A stretch of 64,000 bases of DNA from Morinoia aosen (GCA_030386875.1 CM059577.1:25245038-25309037), one strand, 5' to 3'. Numbered from the stretch's first letter, positions 1-12,700 are shown. The notes: a model not told the origin generated them from the letters alone. A program made the numbers and translations.

Positions 1-36
1 AAGGTAGCTCTACTTAAAATTTATGTTTTCCTACGC

Positions 37-545
37 TCAAGGTGACAGGAGAGGGACAGTATTTTTATCTTGAAACTCTCGGACGGAATTATCAATGATG
101 AATTTAGGATACATATTCTTAATCAATGATGTCCTAATAAATTCTGTTTCTCGGTGGAACATTTCAAAACTACTAGATATACGATATGCACGGTGAATGA
201 ATGTAATTATGCTAGATTTGATACATCCCTTATAAATACAACTGAAATGGTTCGTACTCAGGCCAGTAAATGTTGGTTTCCAGTAGACAGAGGTAATGAG
301 CCTGGAGCTTGACTTTTTCACGAGTACATCTAAGAAAGGGATTTGTTTGTCTTGTTCTATTTCCATGGGAAATTTAAAATTAGGATGATACGCATTGATG
401 TGTTCATAAAAACTAAAAGCTTCATTTTCAGAACAGAACAAAACAAACGTATCGTCCAAATATCTACGGTAGAATAAGAACTTAAATTCTGCAGGGCAAT
501 GGGCCCAGAAAATTTTTTCTAAATTTGCCAGAAACGAGTTTTCTG
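37..545 (-). pseudogene. Penelope-like element reverse transcriptase, C-terminal part
   Basis: Read on the - strand, about 545 down to 37 encodes the catalytic segment of a Penelope-type reverse transcriptase. It has the active-site motif YRRYLDDTF followed by the conserved block IPFLDVLV and the FLDVLV-downstream region with YWKPTFTGLS. The GIY-YIG endonuclease expected further downstream would lie off the window edge. The N-terminal half is found at 2760-3200, separated by unrelated DNA including a hAT relic. The stretch between them that should carry the GLPLG-type motif is missing. Confidence 0.75.
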
Positions 546-1092
546 AAGCTCATTTTACACTAGCGGTGTGGAGCGACGATGAACTTGCTACAGCTCCTCC
601 CACGAGACGATTGAGCGTCAGTGCACACCGGCTTGCTTTTACAATGCCGCTCAACACGACGCTCCTTCCACCGGGACAGCAATCGTCGTTATTGTTCTTG
701 CAATACTTAGAGAATACTTGGCAGAACAATTTGCAAAATATTTACTGAATAATTTGCAGAAATAAAACGCTAATACTCTAAAAAAAACTTGAAGACTATC
801 CAATTACCTTCAAAAAATACTGTAAATGGAAAGAAAAATAAATACCAATTATTAATTCATAGATGTACTTTTTTTACTTTTCCTTTAATATGAATAGTCT
901 TCTAATGTCACCTGCCGAATGTTTTCCGTGTTTTGAAGTACTTTTCTTGAGAGCAATGTACATTGTGCAGTTTGATTACACTGTAATTAATTTTACGTTT
1001 ACATACGCAGTGTATGTTTCTTTGATTTTTTGAATAATGAGAGCTGTTTCCTATCATGGCCTCTCAGTGTTTGAATTTTCATTTTAACCATT
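546..1092. other. AT-rich non-coding stretch between Penelope half and hAT relic
   Basis: I see no gene. 560-700 is GC-richer and holds GGAGCGAC-type words also present near 2610-2630. Together with 2291-2759 it may be one older insertion that split the Penelope element and was later hit by the hAT element. Confidence 0.3.
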
Positions 1093-1100
1093 GCAATATT

Positions 1101-2282
1101 CAGTGTTGGGCAGTTGCGCCGCAACAAGTTGCGGCCGCAATTGCGATCGCAACTTTTTCTGTTGCGGTTGCGGTTGCGCTGCAACAATTTTTGGAAAGTT
1201 CCGAATCTGTTGCGATCGCAACAATTTTCGATATGTCAGGCCGCAACTCGCCATCGCAACATCACGATGGTAATTTAATTCCTAAAATACCTTCAATCGA
1301 ATTTAATACGCGTTTCATACTCGTTTGAAACTAAACCATACTGGGTACAACCCGTCTGACAAATGTTTATTATTAGAATTAGGCGGTACAGTGATACTGA
1401 TACACATACATTTGCTTACAGTATATAAGTACATTTAATGCAACTCATTATATAACATATGTTATTAGGAATCATGTGAGTTGATTGGCTGAAACCGGCA
1501 GTAATCAACAGAACTAGCCACCCTGATGTTCACAGAGCGATGTTTCCTTCAAGTGAATTTGTCGTTTCGTTCATCCAATTTACCACGCCAATACCATCGA
1601 GCGCTGCGGTCGAACGACTGTTCTCCTTAGGCAAAGAAATTTTGAGACCTCGAAGGGCTCGGCTTTCAGACAAACTTTTTAAAATGTTAACATTTTTGAA
1701 AGGCAACGTTGATCGTCATTACAGTGCATTGACATTGTCACATTGAGATCATGAACCAATATTAAATTATAACAGAGGAACAACAAAAAGCAGTCGAATA
1801 TCATATATTACCGGAGCAAATGCATGGTTTTTCTTTTTGCGTCATATAGGCTGTACATATGTTTTGCACTTTTCTGTTTTCTAATTTTTTACTATATATA
1901 CGGACCTCGTTTGGAAATATAGCTACTAGCTAGGTACCTTTTCAACCTTATTAGAAATATAAAATGAAATTTATTTTATTGTTCATGTTATATTTACAAC
2001 TGAAACGTTTCTTTCAGTATCCTGATATTTCATTCAATTCTAGTCCACACATTGACTCGATGTATTAATTATTTTAGCAGAACAATGCACTATTTTGAAT
2101 ATTATTATATTATTATTATACATAGCAATATATACGTAAAATAAATTGATAAATATTTAATTAAAATTATTTTTAAGAATTAAAAAGTTGCTGTTGCAAG
2201 TTGCGGTTGCGTAGCAACTTTTTTTGTGGTGTTGCGGTTGCGATTGCGCCGCAACATTTTAAAAGTTGCTTGCCCAACAATG
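1101..2282. mobile_element. hAT transposon remnant with TTGCGG-rich subterminal repeats
   Basis: The ends are inverted: CAGTGTTGGGCA at 1101 and the complement of CATTGTTGGGCA ending at 2282. They are flanked by an 8-bp near-perfect target duplication, GCAATATT (1093-1100) and GCAATCTT (2283-2290), the hAT signature. Both ends carry clusters of GTTGCGG/TTGCGC and GTTGCGATCGCAAC motifs (1114-1260 and 2186-2260), as expected of transposase-binding subterminal repeats. It contains the hAT C-terminal fragment at 1540-1746. At 1.18 kb it is non-autonomous. Confidence 0.8.
1540..1746 (+). pseudogene. hAT transposase C-terminal dimerisation domain fragment
   Basis: The 68 codons include the hallmark of the hAT dimerisation domain: SSAAVERLFSLGKEI, then RARLSDKLFKMLTFLKGN. 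The catalytic core upstream is absent; only the last exon or domain of the transposase remains, inside the TIR-bounded relic at 1101-2282. Confidence 0.8.
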
Positions 2283-2759
2283 GCAATCTTATAATTTAGG
2301 AAGTGAGATCGCTATACTTTTAAAAGCATCTTCTCTAGAGAATCTGTTTTTATACTCTGCGAGCTTAATGTTCCATAAACATGAAAATTCTTCATATTTT
2401 TCGATAGGAGTTTTAATTTCTTCCTTGCTCCATAATATGTGAGCCATGACTACACATGGTCTCTATAGTCTCAATTGCAACTGAACGTTGTTGACTGGCA
2501 GTGCACGCCGCCAATATTTAGCATGCTGAATGTTGTCGCTCCTTACCGTGAGCGTGGCAATAAGGATATTTTGCATTGCTGTGGGCGGAGCTTATTTGAA
2601 TGGCGGGATGGAGCGACGGTGTGGAGCGCGAAGAAACCGTCAATGCCATAAAAGAGCCTTAAGAAGGGAGACAAGCTTGAGCTCATTGCTAGACCGTCAA
2701 TTTGTTGGTAAGTTTCCCTTTGAATCTTTAGAAAAAAAGAAAAAATGAATTCCCTTTGA

Positions 2760-3200
2760 AAAAAATGCATCTTGTAGAGCGATGTCTAGCAAGATTTTGA
2801 ATTGAGCCTTGTCGTAATTCATAATGGTGAGATTGTCTTGAAGAATAAGTTCAAGCAAAACATAATTGATCCTTCTAGTGGTACGTTTGTATACATGGAT
2901 TCTACATCAAAACTACACATGAACAGTTTTTCCATGCCGGTAATTAACAGTCGATAACTCGTATACAAAGTGTTACGAGTTTTCCACGGAAACTTCACTA
3001 TAACAAAAAAGAACACCGGCAGTGCATTTGCACAAAGTTTAGAATTAGGGAGATTACAGGCAGATAAAATTGGTCTCATTGGTACATCTGGTAAATGAAT
3101 TTTAGGTAATCCCTATAAAACACTAAGTTGAGAACCCACCATTGTATCATTCGTCAATTTAGGATACCGCACACCTTTTCTGGCCAAACCTTTAAAAAAA
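2760..3200 (-). pseudogene. Penelope-like element reverse transcriptase, N-terminal part
   Basis: The - strand encodes a GLPKIH-type motif (about 3110-3085), then MRPILSACNLPNSKLC, then FMCSFDVESMYTNVPL, the N-terminal RT blocks of Penelope-like elements, and ends near 2765 in QFKILLDIALQ. Order and orientation match the piece at 37-545. One in-frame stop near 3113 and the interruption make it non-functional. Confidence 0.7.
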
Positions 3201-3567
3201 ATTATTTGCTTTAAATTGAAGCTATACATGTGCTAAACATACTCAATCAATTTTACAGGCGTGCACGCAATAGAACGCTCACTATGGGGGTGGACTGGTG
3301 GAGCGAGGGAGCTGTTTTTGTTGTAAACATTGTTTTAACAAAACTTTTATGTTTTTTAAAAAACAAATCCTTTAAAACTTTTTCAATCATAAACACGAAA
3401 CAACAACAGCAGATTTCTTACAAACAAACAAAGTGTTTTGTTGTGAAACTGTCATTTTGTTTTTTCGCTTTTGTGGAAATTTAGAACTTTACTCGCGCCA
3501 AATGTTACTCCTCCTACAATTTTTAGTGTAGAGAATCGAGATAAGATTTTTTTAAAGAAAAATAACA

Positions 3568-3746
3568 GGGCCACAGCCCCGAGGTAGGAACTTGAGATTT
3601 TCGACTTTCGTGCCTTTCGAAAACGAAAGGCCGTACGAGTGAAAAAATCGAGATTATGGGAAATTTTTCAGAATTGGCCTTTTCATTCAAAATATCTCAG
3701 AAACCAAAACGAGTTTCAAACATTCCTACGTCGGGGCTATGGCCAA
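3568..3746. repeat. Short inverted-repeat (MITE-like) element
   Basis: GGGCCACAGCCCCGAGGTAG at 3568 is matched in inverted orientation near 3724-3746 (complement GGCCATAGCCCCGACGTAGG). The interior contains a small hairpin (CCTTTCGAAAACGAAAGG). No coding content; family unknown. Confidence 0.45.
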
Positions 3747-3819
3747 CGGGTTTTTCATTCAAATGGCACTTGTTTCATGTCTATAGGTTGAAATTTGTTG
3801 TAGGAGTAGGGTTTGCTGT

Positions 3820-3984
3820 ACTGGCGTGCCAAATTTCGACCAGTCGCGCGAACGGAAACTTGAACGCACTCTTTCTCCCTAAAAATAGGGTAAAGAAGAC
3901 CGGTAGGCGGCAGCAGAGGGACTTCAAAACGCCGTTAGGTACAGAATTTCTGGAGATTTCTTGAGTTCACCTCGTGCGACTTTA
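3820..3984 (+). repeat. Diverged terminal unit of the 173-bp satellite family
   Basis: This segment reappears in opposite orientation at about 18676-18845, where it directly abuts the satellite units. It carries the same CTTTCTCCCT and CTAACGG-like words as the satellite, but diverged. Here it is separated from the array at 6241 by the insertion at 3985-6237. Confidence 0.65.
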
Positions 3985-4617
3985 GGCCGCGGCCAGACAA
4001 ACAGCAGTGGAGCGGGGCAGAGCAGAGCAGACACCGCGCGGAGTTTTATGTTAGTGGTATTCCTATTAGGGTGGCCAGACAAGTAGCACAGAGCAGAGCA
4101 GGGCAGCGCTGTCTGAAGCAAGCAGTAGCGGCGTTTTATCTCGGGTGATAAAACACTGCTCGGGAGCTAGCAGTCAGTTGCACCTTAGAGTTCGTACGGG
4201 GAGGATGTCGACTTCTGATCTCCTCGGTACACGCTATTCCTGCGATCGGGGGTGCATCTCTTAATATTTCGATCATAACTATGTTAATGAACAATGGTCA
4301 TTTATAGCAGACGCTATGGAAGTTAACGGTAGGTGGGATTGTACAGTTATTTATACGTATATAGGTATTTTCTACCTCATAAATCGAAAAACTATACTAT
4401 ATCAAGCATTTTCTTTGTCAATACCTAAACTTTAGAGCGTACCAATGCCGAATATTTCATATCTGGTCTATTTTTGGCACATGACATTAATCTTGACTTG
4501 AAACATATATCTTTTACGTATGAACTATTAGTTTTTTTAGTTATAAACATTAATCATTTTTCTCCTAAGTAATACTAAGGAAACACAGGTTAGGTCATCT
4601 GTGAGAAAGAAAGAAAA

Positions 4618-5350
4618 GAAAACCGTTTATTTCAAAACAGGTTGGCATATGAAATACATGGCAACATCTTGGCTTTTAAAAAATTTCTCAATATAAGACG
4701 TCCTTAGACAAACGTACCGTATGAGGAGTACTAATAGACAAACTATACGTGGTCTACTAATAGACAAACCATTCGAGGTTTACTAATAGACAAATTATAC
4801 GAGGCGTACTAATAGACAAACTATCCGAGGTGTACAAATAGATAAACCAAACGACGCGTACTTGTAGACAAACCAAACGTGGCGTGCAAATAGATTAACC
4901 CTGCCAATGGCTAGTTAAATCAAAAATATCATTTCTTGGAGATTTTATATCCCAAGAGATGGCTGACAACTTATAAATAATTCAAAATACTACTAGAGAA
5001 TTCTTCGGAATTCCTGAATTATTTGTTGTATAGATATAAGCATACGCACAGAGATGATGATTCTTCACGGACACTTTTTTCATTTGTCTTTTTTATATTT
5101 TTCATTGTTTTTATTCACAGATACGCCCTCTGGGGCAGTGATAGATCTATTTTTGAATCATTAAGCAATTGCAATAAATATATCTATTTTTGAAATACAA
5201 TTCAGTGTTAACTGGTCGCAGAGCTTTGGGTAAAATGTAATATGTTTTGAGGTTTTGTTTGTACTCAAAAAATAGGAATAGAAACATATATGTGCATAGG
5301 TGCGTGTATATATATATATAAACACGTATATGTGCGCACACAAATAGAAT
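4618..5350 (-). repeat. Orphan 3' tail of the LINE family at 54.0-60.1 kb
   Basis: In reverse orientation this matches 58.9-60.1 kb piecewise and in order: the AATAAA-bearing end (AAAACCGTTTATTTC here), the minisatellite, the AAGAATTCTTCG block near 5000, the GTTAACTG-TCGCAGAGCT block near 5210, and a TG/TA-rich stretch. It is a 5'-truncated retroposed tail, carried inside the TTA-flanked element. Confidence 0.65.
4720..4905. repeat. About 30-bp minisatellite (TACTAATAGACAAAC type)
   Basis: Six to seven degenerate units built on GTACTAATAGACAAACTATA with CGAGG spacers. The complement of the same minisatellite is at 59595-60010. Confidence 0.75.
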
Positions 5351-6240
5351 TGTTAAATGTGAGTCAAATGTGGAGAGGATGGATCTTTTACTTTTTCTGT
5401 ACCAGCGCAAAGTGCTGGGCAAAGCCGATACTGAATTTTTTAAGTTTGCGTTTTATCAGCATTACATCGGTAAAAATAACCTTGAAAGCACGCAACTGAA
5501 AAACTGTTAGTTTCTCCAAAAACGATAGTGATGTTCGAATTTTACGTGAAAATTGAGATTAAACTGAAACTTAGTGCCGCACGTCAGCTACAAAAGATCC
5601 TTTTATACTTAGATATTGTTTATTGGTTTAAAAATTCCAAATTCGGGTTGTTATATCCATAGATGTTTATATTCATACGCCTGAACGAATATGTTCCTTG
5701 TTCTGTAATGTCTCTACACGTCCAGTACTGCAAAACAATCCACATTCAAGTATTTATTAGGTTTCAAGTCATGCGTCAGTGAATCATTTGCATGATTATT
5801 CCATCATCAACCATAACTAGCATATTATCATGCAATTAATTTTTTGTCGAATTTCCTGGAACAATTAAAAAACAGTATCAAAGCCATTTCAAACATTGTG
5901 GGTAGAAATATTTTAGCGAAATGAAAAGTACTATACGACAGTGTACGGATGCACTTGTAATGATAAGATAATGCACAGCATGGTAATATGTCTAGATATA
6001 AATAAACTTGATCCGATGAAATATTGCCTGTTCTACATCTATTTATTAAGCAAAATTTGAGGTTGCCTGTCACAAAACACCGCCCATCGTAGCGCCAAGA
6101 TTACAAATGCTGCGGACTCACGACCAGCCACTGCTGTTTGTTTGGCCACCTAACTTACAAGCATAAGCTAGCAGCTACCAGCGAGCAGAAACTGCTCTGC
6201 GCAGCCCTGCTTCACTGCTGTTTGTCTGGCCGCGGCCTTA

Positions 6241-7797
6241 CACTTCAGTTGGCAGACCATAACTTTCGAAAGAATGCATCTATCGACTTCAAAATACTCG
6301 CAAATGAAAGAGCGAAACATTCTCTTTCTCCCTGATATAAACAAAATCCTAACGGTTTGCCGAAAGCTACAAAAATTCTTCGATAGACCTTGCGCACTAG
6401 CGCGCGGTAAAAACACTTGAGTTGGCAGACCATAACTTTCGAAAGAATGCATCCATCGACTTCAAAATACTCGCAAATGAAAGAGCGAAACATTCTCTTT
6501 CTCCCTGATATAAACAAAACCCTAACGGTTTGCCGAAAGCCACGAAAATTCTTCGATAGACCTTGCGCACTAGCGCGCAGTAAAAACACTTCAGTTGGCA
6601 GACCATAACTTTCGAAAGAATGCATCTATCGACTTCAAAATACTCGCAAATGAAAAAGCGAAACATTTTCTTTGTTCCTGATATAAACAAAACCCTAACG
6701 GTTTGCCGAAAGCTACAAAAATTCTTCGATAGACCTTGCGCACTAGCGCGCAGTAAAAACACTTCAGTTGGCAGACCATAACTTTCGAAAGAATGCATCT
6801 ATCGACTTCAAAATACTCGCAAATGAAAGAGCGAAACATTTTCTTTTTCCCTGAAATAAACAAAACCCTAACGGTTTGCCGAAAGCTACAAAAATTCTTC
6901 GATAGACATTGCGCACTCGCGCGCAGTAAAAACACTTCAGTTGGCAGACCATAAGTTTCGAAAAAATGCATATATCGACTTAAAAATACTTGCAAATGAA
7001 AGAGCGAAACATTTTCTTTCTCCCTAATATAAACAAAACCCTAACGGTTTGCCGAAAGCTACAAAAATTCTTCGATAGACCTTGCGCACTCGCGCGCAGT
7101 AAAAACACTTCAGTTGGCAGACCATAACTTTCGAAAGAATGCATCTATCGACTTCAAAATAATCGCATATGAAAGAGCGAAACATTCTCTTTCTCCCTGA
7201 TATAAACAAAATCCTAACGGTTTGCCGAAAGCTACAAAAATTCTTCGATAGACCTTGCGCACTCGCGCGCAGTAAAAACACTTCAGTTGGCAGACCATAA
7301 CTTTCGAAAGAATGCATATATCGACTTAAAAATACTTGCAAATGAAAGAGCGAAACATTTTCTTTCTCCCTGATATAAACAAAACCCTAACGGTTTGCCG
7401 AAAGCCCAAAAATTCTTCGATAGACCTTGCGCACTAGCGCGCAGTAAAAACACTTCAGTTGGCAGACTATAACTTTCGAAAGAATGCATCTATCGACTTT
7501 AAAATACTCGCAAATGAAAGAGCAAAACATTTTCTTTCTCCCTGATATAAACAAAACCCTAACGGTTTGCCGAAAGCTACAAAAATTCTTCGATAGACCT
7601 TGCGCACTCGCGCGCAGTAAAAACACTTCAGTTGGCAGACCATAACTCTTGAAAGAATGCATATATCGACTTCAAAATACTCGCAAATGAAAGAACGAAA
7701 CATTCTTTCTTCCCATATTGTACACACGACCCTAACGGTTTTCTGGAAATTACAGAAATTTATCGATAAGCCTTTCCGACTCGCGCGCCGTCAAGCC
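6241..7797 (+). repeat. 173-bp tandem satellite array (about 9 units)
   Basis: The word CACTTCAGTTGGCAGAC recurs at 6241, 6414, 6587, 6760, 6933, 7106, 7279, 7451 and 7624: spacing 173 bp throughout, with a single 172. Units are highly similar except the last, which decays from about 7690. Overlapping reading frames of 60-134 codons on both strands are by-products of the repeat, because 173 is not a multiple of 3. Confidence 0.95.
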
Positions 7798-9049
7798 GCC
7801 GCGCATGCTATGGACGGAACAACTTCATTTTCATTTGTCTCCCCTCTTTCTGATATTTTTTATACCTCTCTCGTTTCGTTTTCTTCGAAACATAGGAACT
7901 ACTGTTTTAAATATCAGTCAATTGCTGTGTTTCATAATCAGAGATTCATTATCCTTGTTTCTGCCTTTCATTTTGCTTTCTCTACTTCTCTTGGCCGAAC
8001 CTATACGCTACTTAATTATGCCTATTACGAACTCATCTAATTACTTTGGCGATACAATGATTCGCATAGCTTTTCTGCGTCCAAAATACGGAAACACTTT
8101 TGGATCAAGTGTGCACAGTTTTCTTCCCCTTCTTCATTTTTATTTCCCTATCTTTCTCATAAAATGTTCTTGTTAGTCGTGTCGGACAACTTCCGTTTTC
8201 TCACGCTGTTGAGTTTATTATCACAACTCTATTTTTGGTAGTTAACTTTTCGCACTGTTCCAGCTAAGGTGCATATGTTATGGTTTCCATTGTACAACAA
8301 TCCTCATTTCCCTATCTCCAGTGAACTCTTTTGTGCCAGTATTATCAGCTTAGTTTGTAATTTTTTTAAATTTTTCTTATGATAAAACATGTTATTCACT
8401 TCGAGCTCATTATTTTGGTAAACTAATCGATACTTAAGAACGAAAAAAAAAATCATTCTGAATGTCGACCTCATAATCTTAGACGCAAAATAATTTAAAT
8501 CTGTCCAACTTACTCTTAACATTAAATCCTGCTAATAACCAGTTCCTGTGTTGGTTTGCTCATATTCCAATGCAAGTGCGCCCTAACGAGAGTGTTTTAC
8601 ACGCATGCGTTACGAGGATTATGTTTTTTAGTTATTTATATTTATTACCTAGTTATTATATAATACACTGAACCACACTAGCACTGAACTTTCAAATAAT
8701 AACATTTATAAATTTCCTCTGCGTAAATTACCGGCTAGCCCATTTTTGAGATCCGATCTAAGACTCTTCGAAAGAACCTCTGAATTACCAGGACAAATAG
8801 AGTAATTTCTGAATTTTAAGCCGTTCAATCTTGAAATTGGTACCAAATTAATTCTCGTGGCGAAAACAACATTTTTACGTACTTAAAAATATTTTTCACG
8901 CCCCCGTTTGGGGCCCCTCAATGGTCGGTCAATTTTCTCCATTAACCTCGTTTTGTGCCAACATTAATTTCTAAACTATTGCACTTACAAGACAAATTAA
9001 CCAAGTGAAATTATCGTTATCGAAATTAGGAATAAGGGGCAAACATGCT
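7798..9049. other. Non-coding AT-rich stretch
   Basis: I found no gene, known repeat or RNA here. The open frames around 7805-8176 run off the satellite edge and show no recognisable domain. Confidence 0.4.
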
Positions 9050-9765
9050 CAAACGAAATCATACATCAATATGCACCTTTTTTACTTAAAATGAATCCAA
9101 GTCAAGTTCAATTTAACTCCAGTAAAGTTGAATTTAATTCAAGTCAAGTTCAAATTAATCCAACCCAAAGTTGAGTTCAGAATTGACATAGTCGCTCTTT
9201 AATTTCAGCCTCTTTTGTGTTATATATGTACCTTTTGGATGTGATGAGCAAGACAATCGGTTTTCATATCAGGAAGGAATACATCAAATTTCCAGCGGTA
9301 ATGAAATTTAAAGAAAAGCTGTCTCAAAATGTACCAAGTATCCAGCATCAAGAGGCAGATCGAGTGTGATTCATACATTTGAGCGACGTGATAATTACAA
9401 GTCAATTAGAAAAACTTCAAATCATACTTGGCCTACTCATTACAGTTGTTCAAAATTTTCACATTAATGAGAGAATGCATCCATTTAAAAATTTATGTTC
9501 AAGAGGTAATTTCTTGTTACGCATAGTAGTATCGAGGATTTATTTATACTTAAATAGAGATTTATATGCGTGAAATTCAAATTTTTTCACTTATAGGCTT
9601 TGACTTTGACTAATTTGAACTTATGGATTAAAATGAATTAGACTTGGATTAAATTGAACTTGACTTGAATTAAATCGAACTCGACTTTGGTTAACTTGAA
9701 CTTGACCTGGATTAATTTGAAGTAAAAAAGGTGTATTTGTTACATTCCACATATGCGATTACATC
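9050..9765. mobile_element. Foldback element with tandem AAGTTCAATTTAA arms
   Basis: CACCTTTTTTACTT at 9074 is matched in inverted orientation at 9719-9733. Inside each arm, about 100 bp consists of 16-21-bp degenerate tandem units of the type AATTCAAGTCAAGTTC (left) and its complement (9610-9715). The centre has no coding content. Exact ends and a target duplication were not resolved. Confidence 0.6.
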
Positions 9766-12700
9766 AAACGCGATAACAATTATTTTACAATGATTTTCAA
9801 TGTAGTCGTACTAAAGGGCAGACAGGTTGGGCAATGGCTAATGGCAATATTTGTAATCATTGTACGATGTTTGCATTAGGGGAGTTATGCTGACTCTGCT
9901 GAAGCCCTAAAATTGTTTAGGTGTTTTTCCGTCTCGCACAGCGGTCTCAAGCATCGGGATAACATTCGGGGTATAGTGTCGTTAGTGACTCGTACGGCTG
10001 CTCTAGTGTCTGGTTCAACTTGAAAGTTGCACGTGGAAAAGACTTCCGATGTTTAAGTTTATGTGGAAATTTTGGAGAACTGTAATATTGCCTGAGTAAT
10101 TTAGGAACACAAAAAGACAATCTCGTAAAGTGAAACACTTGAAATGGAACGTGAAATAGATTTTTTAAAAACGCTTGTAGGCAATAGTGTTCAAAGTAAA
10201 GGAAAAAATTACGGGAAGCTAATGGTGCAATTTCGTTATAGACGATATCGTAAAGAAAGATCACGATTTCAAAAGCTAGAAAAGACGTGCCCCCCCCCCC
10301 CCCCCCCATCAATTTTCAAGTTCAGAGAATTCTACGTGTAACTATTACCATCAAGACCTCATAATTTAATTTCTAACAAAGGATGCAATTTCCTCTTTTT
10401 GTTTATCCGCCTTTCCTTCCATTCATCTTTTTCTCTGTTTTCCTCTTGATTTCTCTCATTTATTTGTGTGGAAGAAAGTATCAAAGCGCATAAAGTTTGG
10501 CGGGCAATGCCATATGGGTCGCATATATTAAGCTATATTGTATTCTCGTAATTGAAACCTGTAATTTGGGTATTACGATTCATGTAAACGATCGCCATGA
10601 ATTGAACTGCAAGCAAGATAAATGTATAATGTAATTGGAAAAATCTTGGTTTAAAACGTACGTACAATGCTGTGATGTTGGCTGACCCATTTGCACTACG
10701 CAAAAAATTTATGAGCTGCCTAGCATTGTCTCACATGTTGAATTTTCAATTCGGATTAATGTCACTTTCTTAATTCTACGTGTGCGTAATGTGCACGCCA
10801 TTTATGTAAGCCGTTTTAAAATAATCAGCTTAGTTATTTTCGTTATAAATAATTAACCGGTGGTTTTTAAGGTTAGTTTTTTTCCAATTTATCATCACTC
10901 GAAATCATTTCATGTCTTTTCATGTAAATTTGTATTTTGCTGAAGATGAGCGAATGCTTGAAACGTTCAATTTTATAGGTTTACTTGCAATTTTTTAATT
11001 CGAGTAAATGTTTTATACGTTATTTTTAGTTCTCTACTTTTTGTTTAAGATTAGGAAGCCTCCCGATAACTTTTTAACTATTATGATTATGTGAGTGACA
11101 TGAATCAGCTCTGTTAGGCCGGTGACACAGTTGGTGTTTTGTTTTCGATTGGATTTTTACCGTTGCGGCCGTACCAGAAGTAGGATTAAATTGTTTCGGA
11201 CACATTGAGAGGAAAAATTAACGAGCGGATTATTTAACGCCGATGGCAGCAATGCAGCCGCCTACTGCCGCTATATACACTCGACGGTTATTTTGTACCG
11301 CCTTCCCAGAAATGGAGGCAAAAAGGTGGCTATGTTCTGTACACAAATATATACCGTCTTTTATTCTCGTCTGAATTTTACTAAGCATTTGTCAGTTTCT
11401 TTTTTTAATGGAAGCCAAAATCCTTTCCTTTTTTATTTTTGGCGCAATTTGGAACGTTTTCAGCAAGAAAATTTGTACTATGGCATAAATGCAACAATTA
11501 TTGCAGCTGAGATAGTGCATAGCTTTTAGCTACAGCATTTGTGTGACTGAGTGAAGTTTTTGCTGGTGTTGAGTTATTGTTTCACTGTAACTCGATTACG
11601 TCGTATTTTATTTTTTCATTTGGCCCAAGACCGATATTTATTGATTTCTTATGAAGAAGTAATTAATTGTATAATGCCGAGAAACAGATACTATTTCACT
11701 TCTTAAAATTTTTAGAACATAATTATGAAAAATCTCCATTTCAGCGTATGCTGACTTAGAAACTGGGGAATGATCAGGAGATCAAAAGTAAATATGGAAA
11801 TGAAATAGTGAAATAGAATATGACTCTTAAAGAACCAAACAAACTTCAAGGAATCACTTTAGAAACGAGGAAAAATTCTCCCTATCATTAAATTTTAACG
11901 TGACCTAAAAACAAGGAGGTAAACAAAACAAGGAAATCAATTTCAAGTACGTAGGGACTATGTATTGCAGGAAAAAATCAACTAATATTCCAGTTTTAAC
12001 ATTTAAACAAGATAATTGAATTTTTATCATGAATAGTGATTACATAACCTGAAAACCAGAAGTTTTAATGTATCAGGCCGTAGCTTCAGATTTTGCCAAA
12101 GAACAGCCATTGTCAATGAATCATAACGTAAAGACTAGAAATATTTATAATAACAACATAACTCTAGGTTTCTGCAAAGACTAGTAATTATCAATCAATA
12201 CACCAAAGCATTAGCAAGAGAAAGACTAGAAAAGATCGTTTTCAGGAATCCCTCGTATAGAATACATAGACACATTAAGAGTGTACAGAGTTCCCACTCT
12301 TCTTATGAGTACAATGTATTACATCAGCTCAGCAGTTCTGCAAGTAACTTGCAATACATTTATAAAAAGTTTCTACATCCTATGTATTAATTAAAGGGGA
12401 AATCAGAGAAACAGAAATAAATAGAATGAATATAAAATGCTTTCGACATCTAATTCCGGCTTTTTAACATTAAAGTATGCATTATTGCTGCAGTACGAAA
12501 ATTATATTTCGCACTCGTAGGTATCACATATATACGTGTGCGAACCCACAATAATGAGAGTATTTAGTATTAGGTAGAACTACGCTATTTCGAACCTCAA
12601 AACAAATGACCAATAAATAAGATTGCGCATTTCTTAGCTTTTGGGTGAAGCATTTTAATTTTATTTCATTTACTTACGGCTTTAAAACTTTAAAGAACAA

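Larger units (their letters stand above)
3985..6237. mobile_element. TTA-flanked DNA transposon (PIF/Harbinger-type), non-autonomous
   Basis: The termini match perfectly over 25 bp in inverted orientation, starting GGCCGCGGCCAGACAAACAG, and imperfectly over about 46 bp. A second subterminal inverted pair (GTGGCCA-AC-AA) lies inside each end. The 3-bp duplication TTA flanks it (3982-3984 and 6238-6240). The interrupted sequence survives uninterrupted, with a single TTA, in a paralogous copy at 18675 (opposite strand). A TWA duplication and GG-starting TIR point to PIF/Harbinger. I see no transposase. The interior includes a LINE-tail fragment (4618-5350). Confidence 0.8.

Noticed and set aside
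6168-7727. Many overlapping open frames of 60-134 codons on the - strand that look like a repeated protein.
   Set aside because: They follow a 173-bp tandem repeat whose period is not a multiple of 3, so each frame breaks; no initiation or splice pattern fits.
6241-7797. Regular repeats that might suggest a CRISPR array.
   Set aside because: The whole 173-bp unit is repeated without unique spacers; it is a satellite in a eukaryotic genome.
10290-10308. Long poly-C run.
   Set aside because: A homopolymer, possibly of inflated or wrong length from sequencing; no structure around it.
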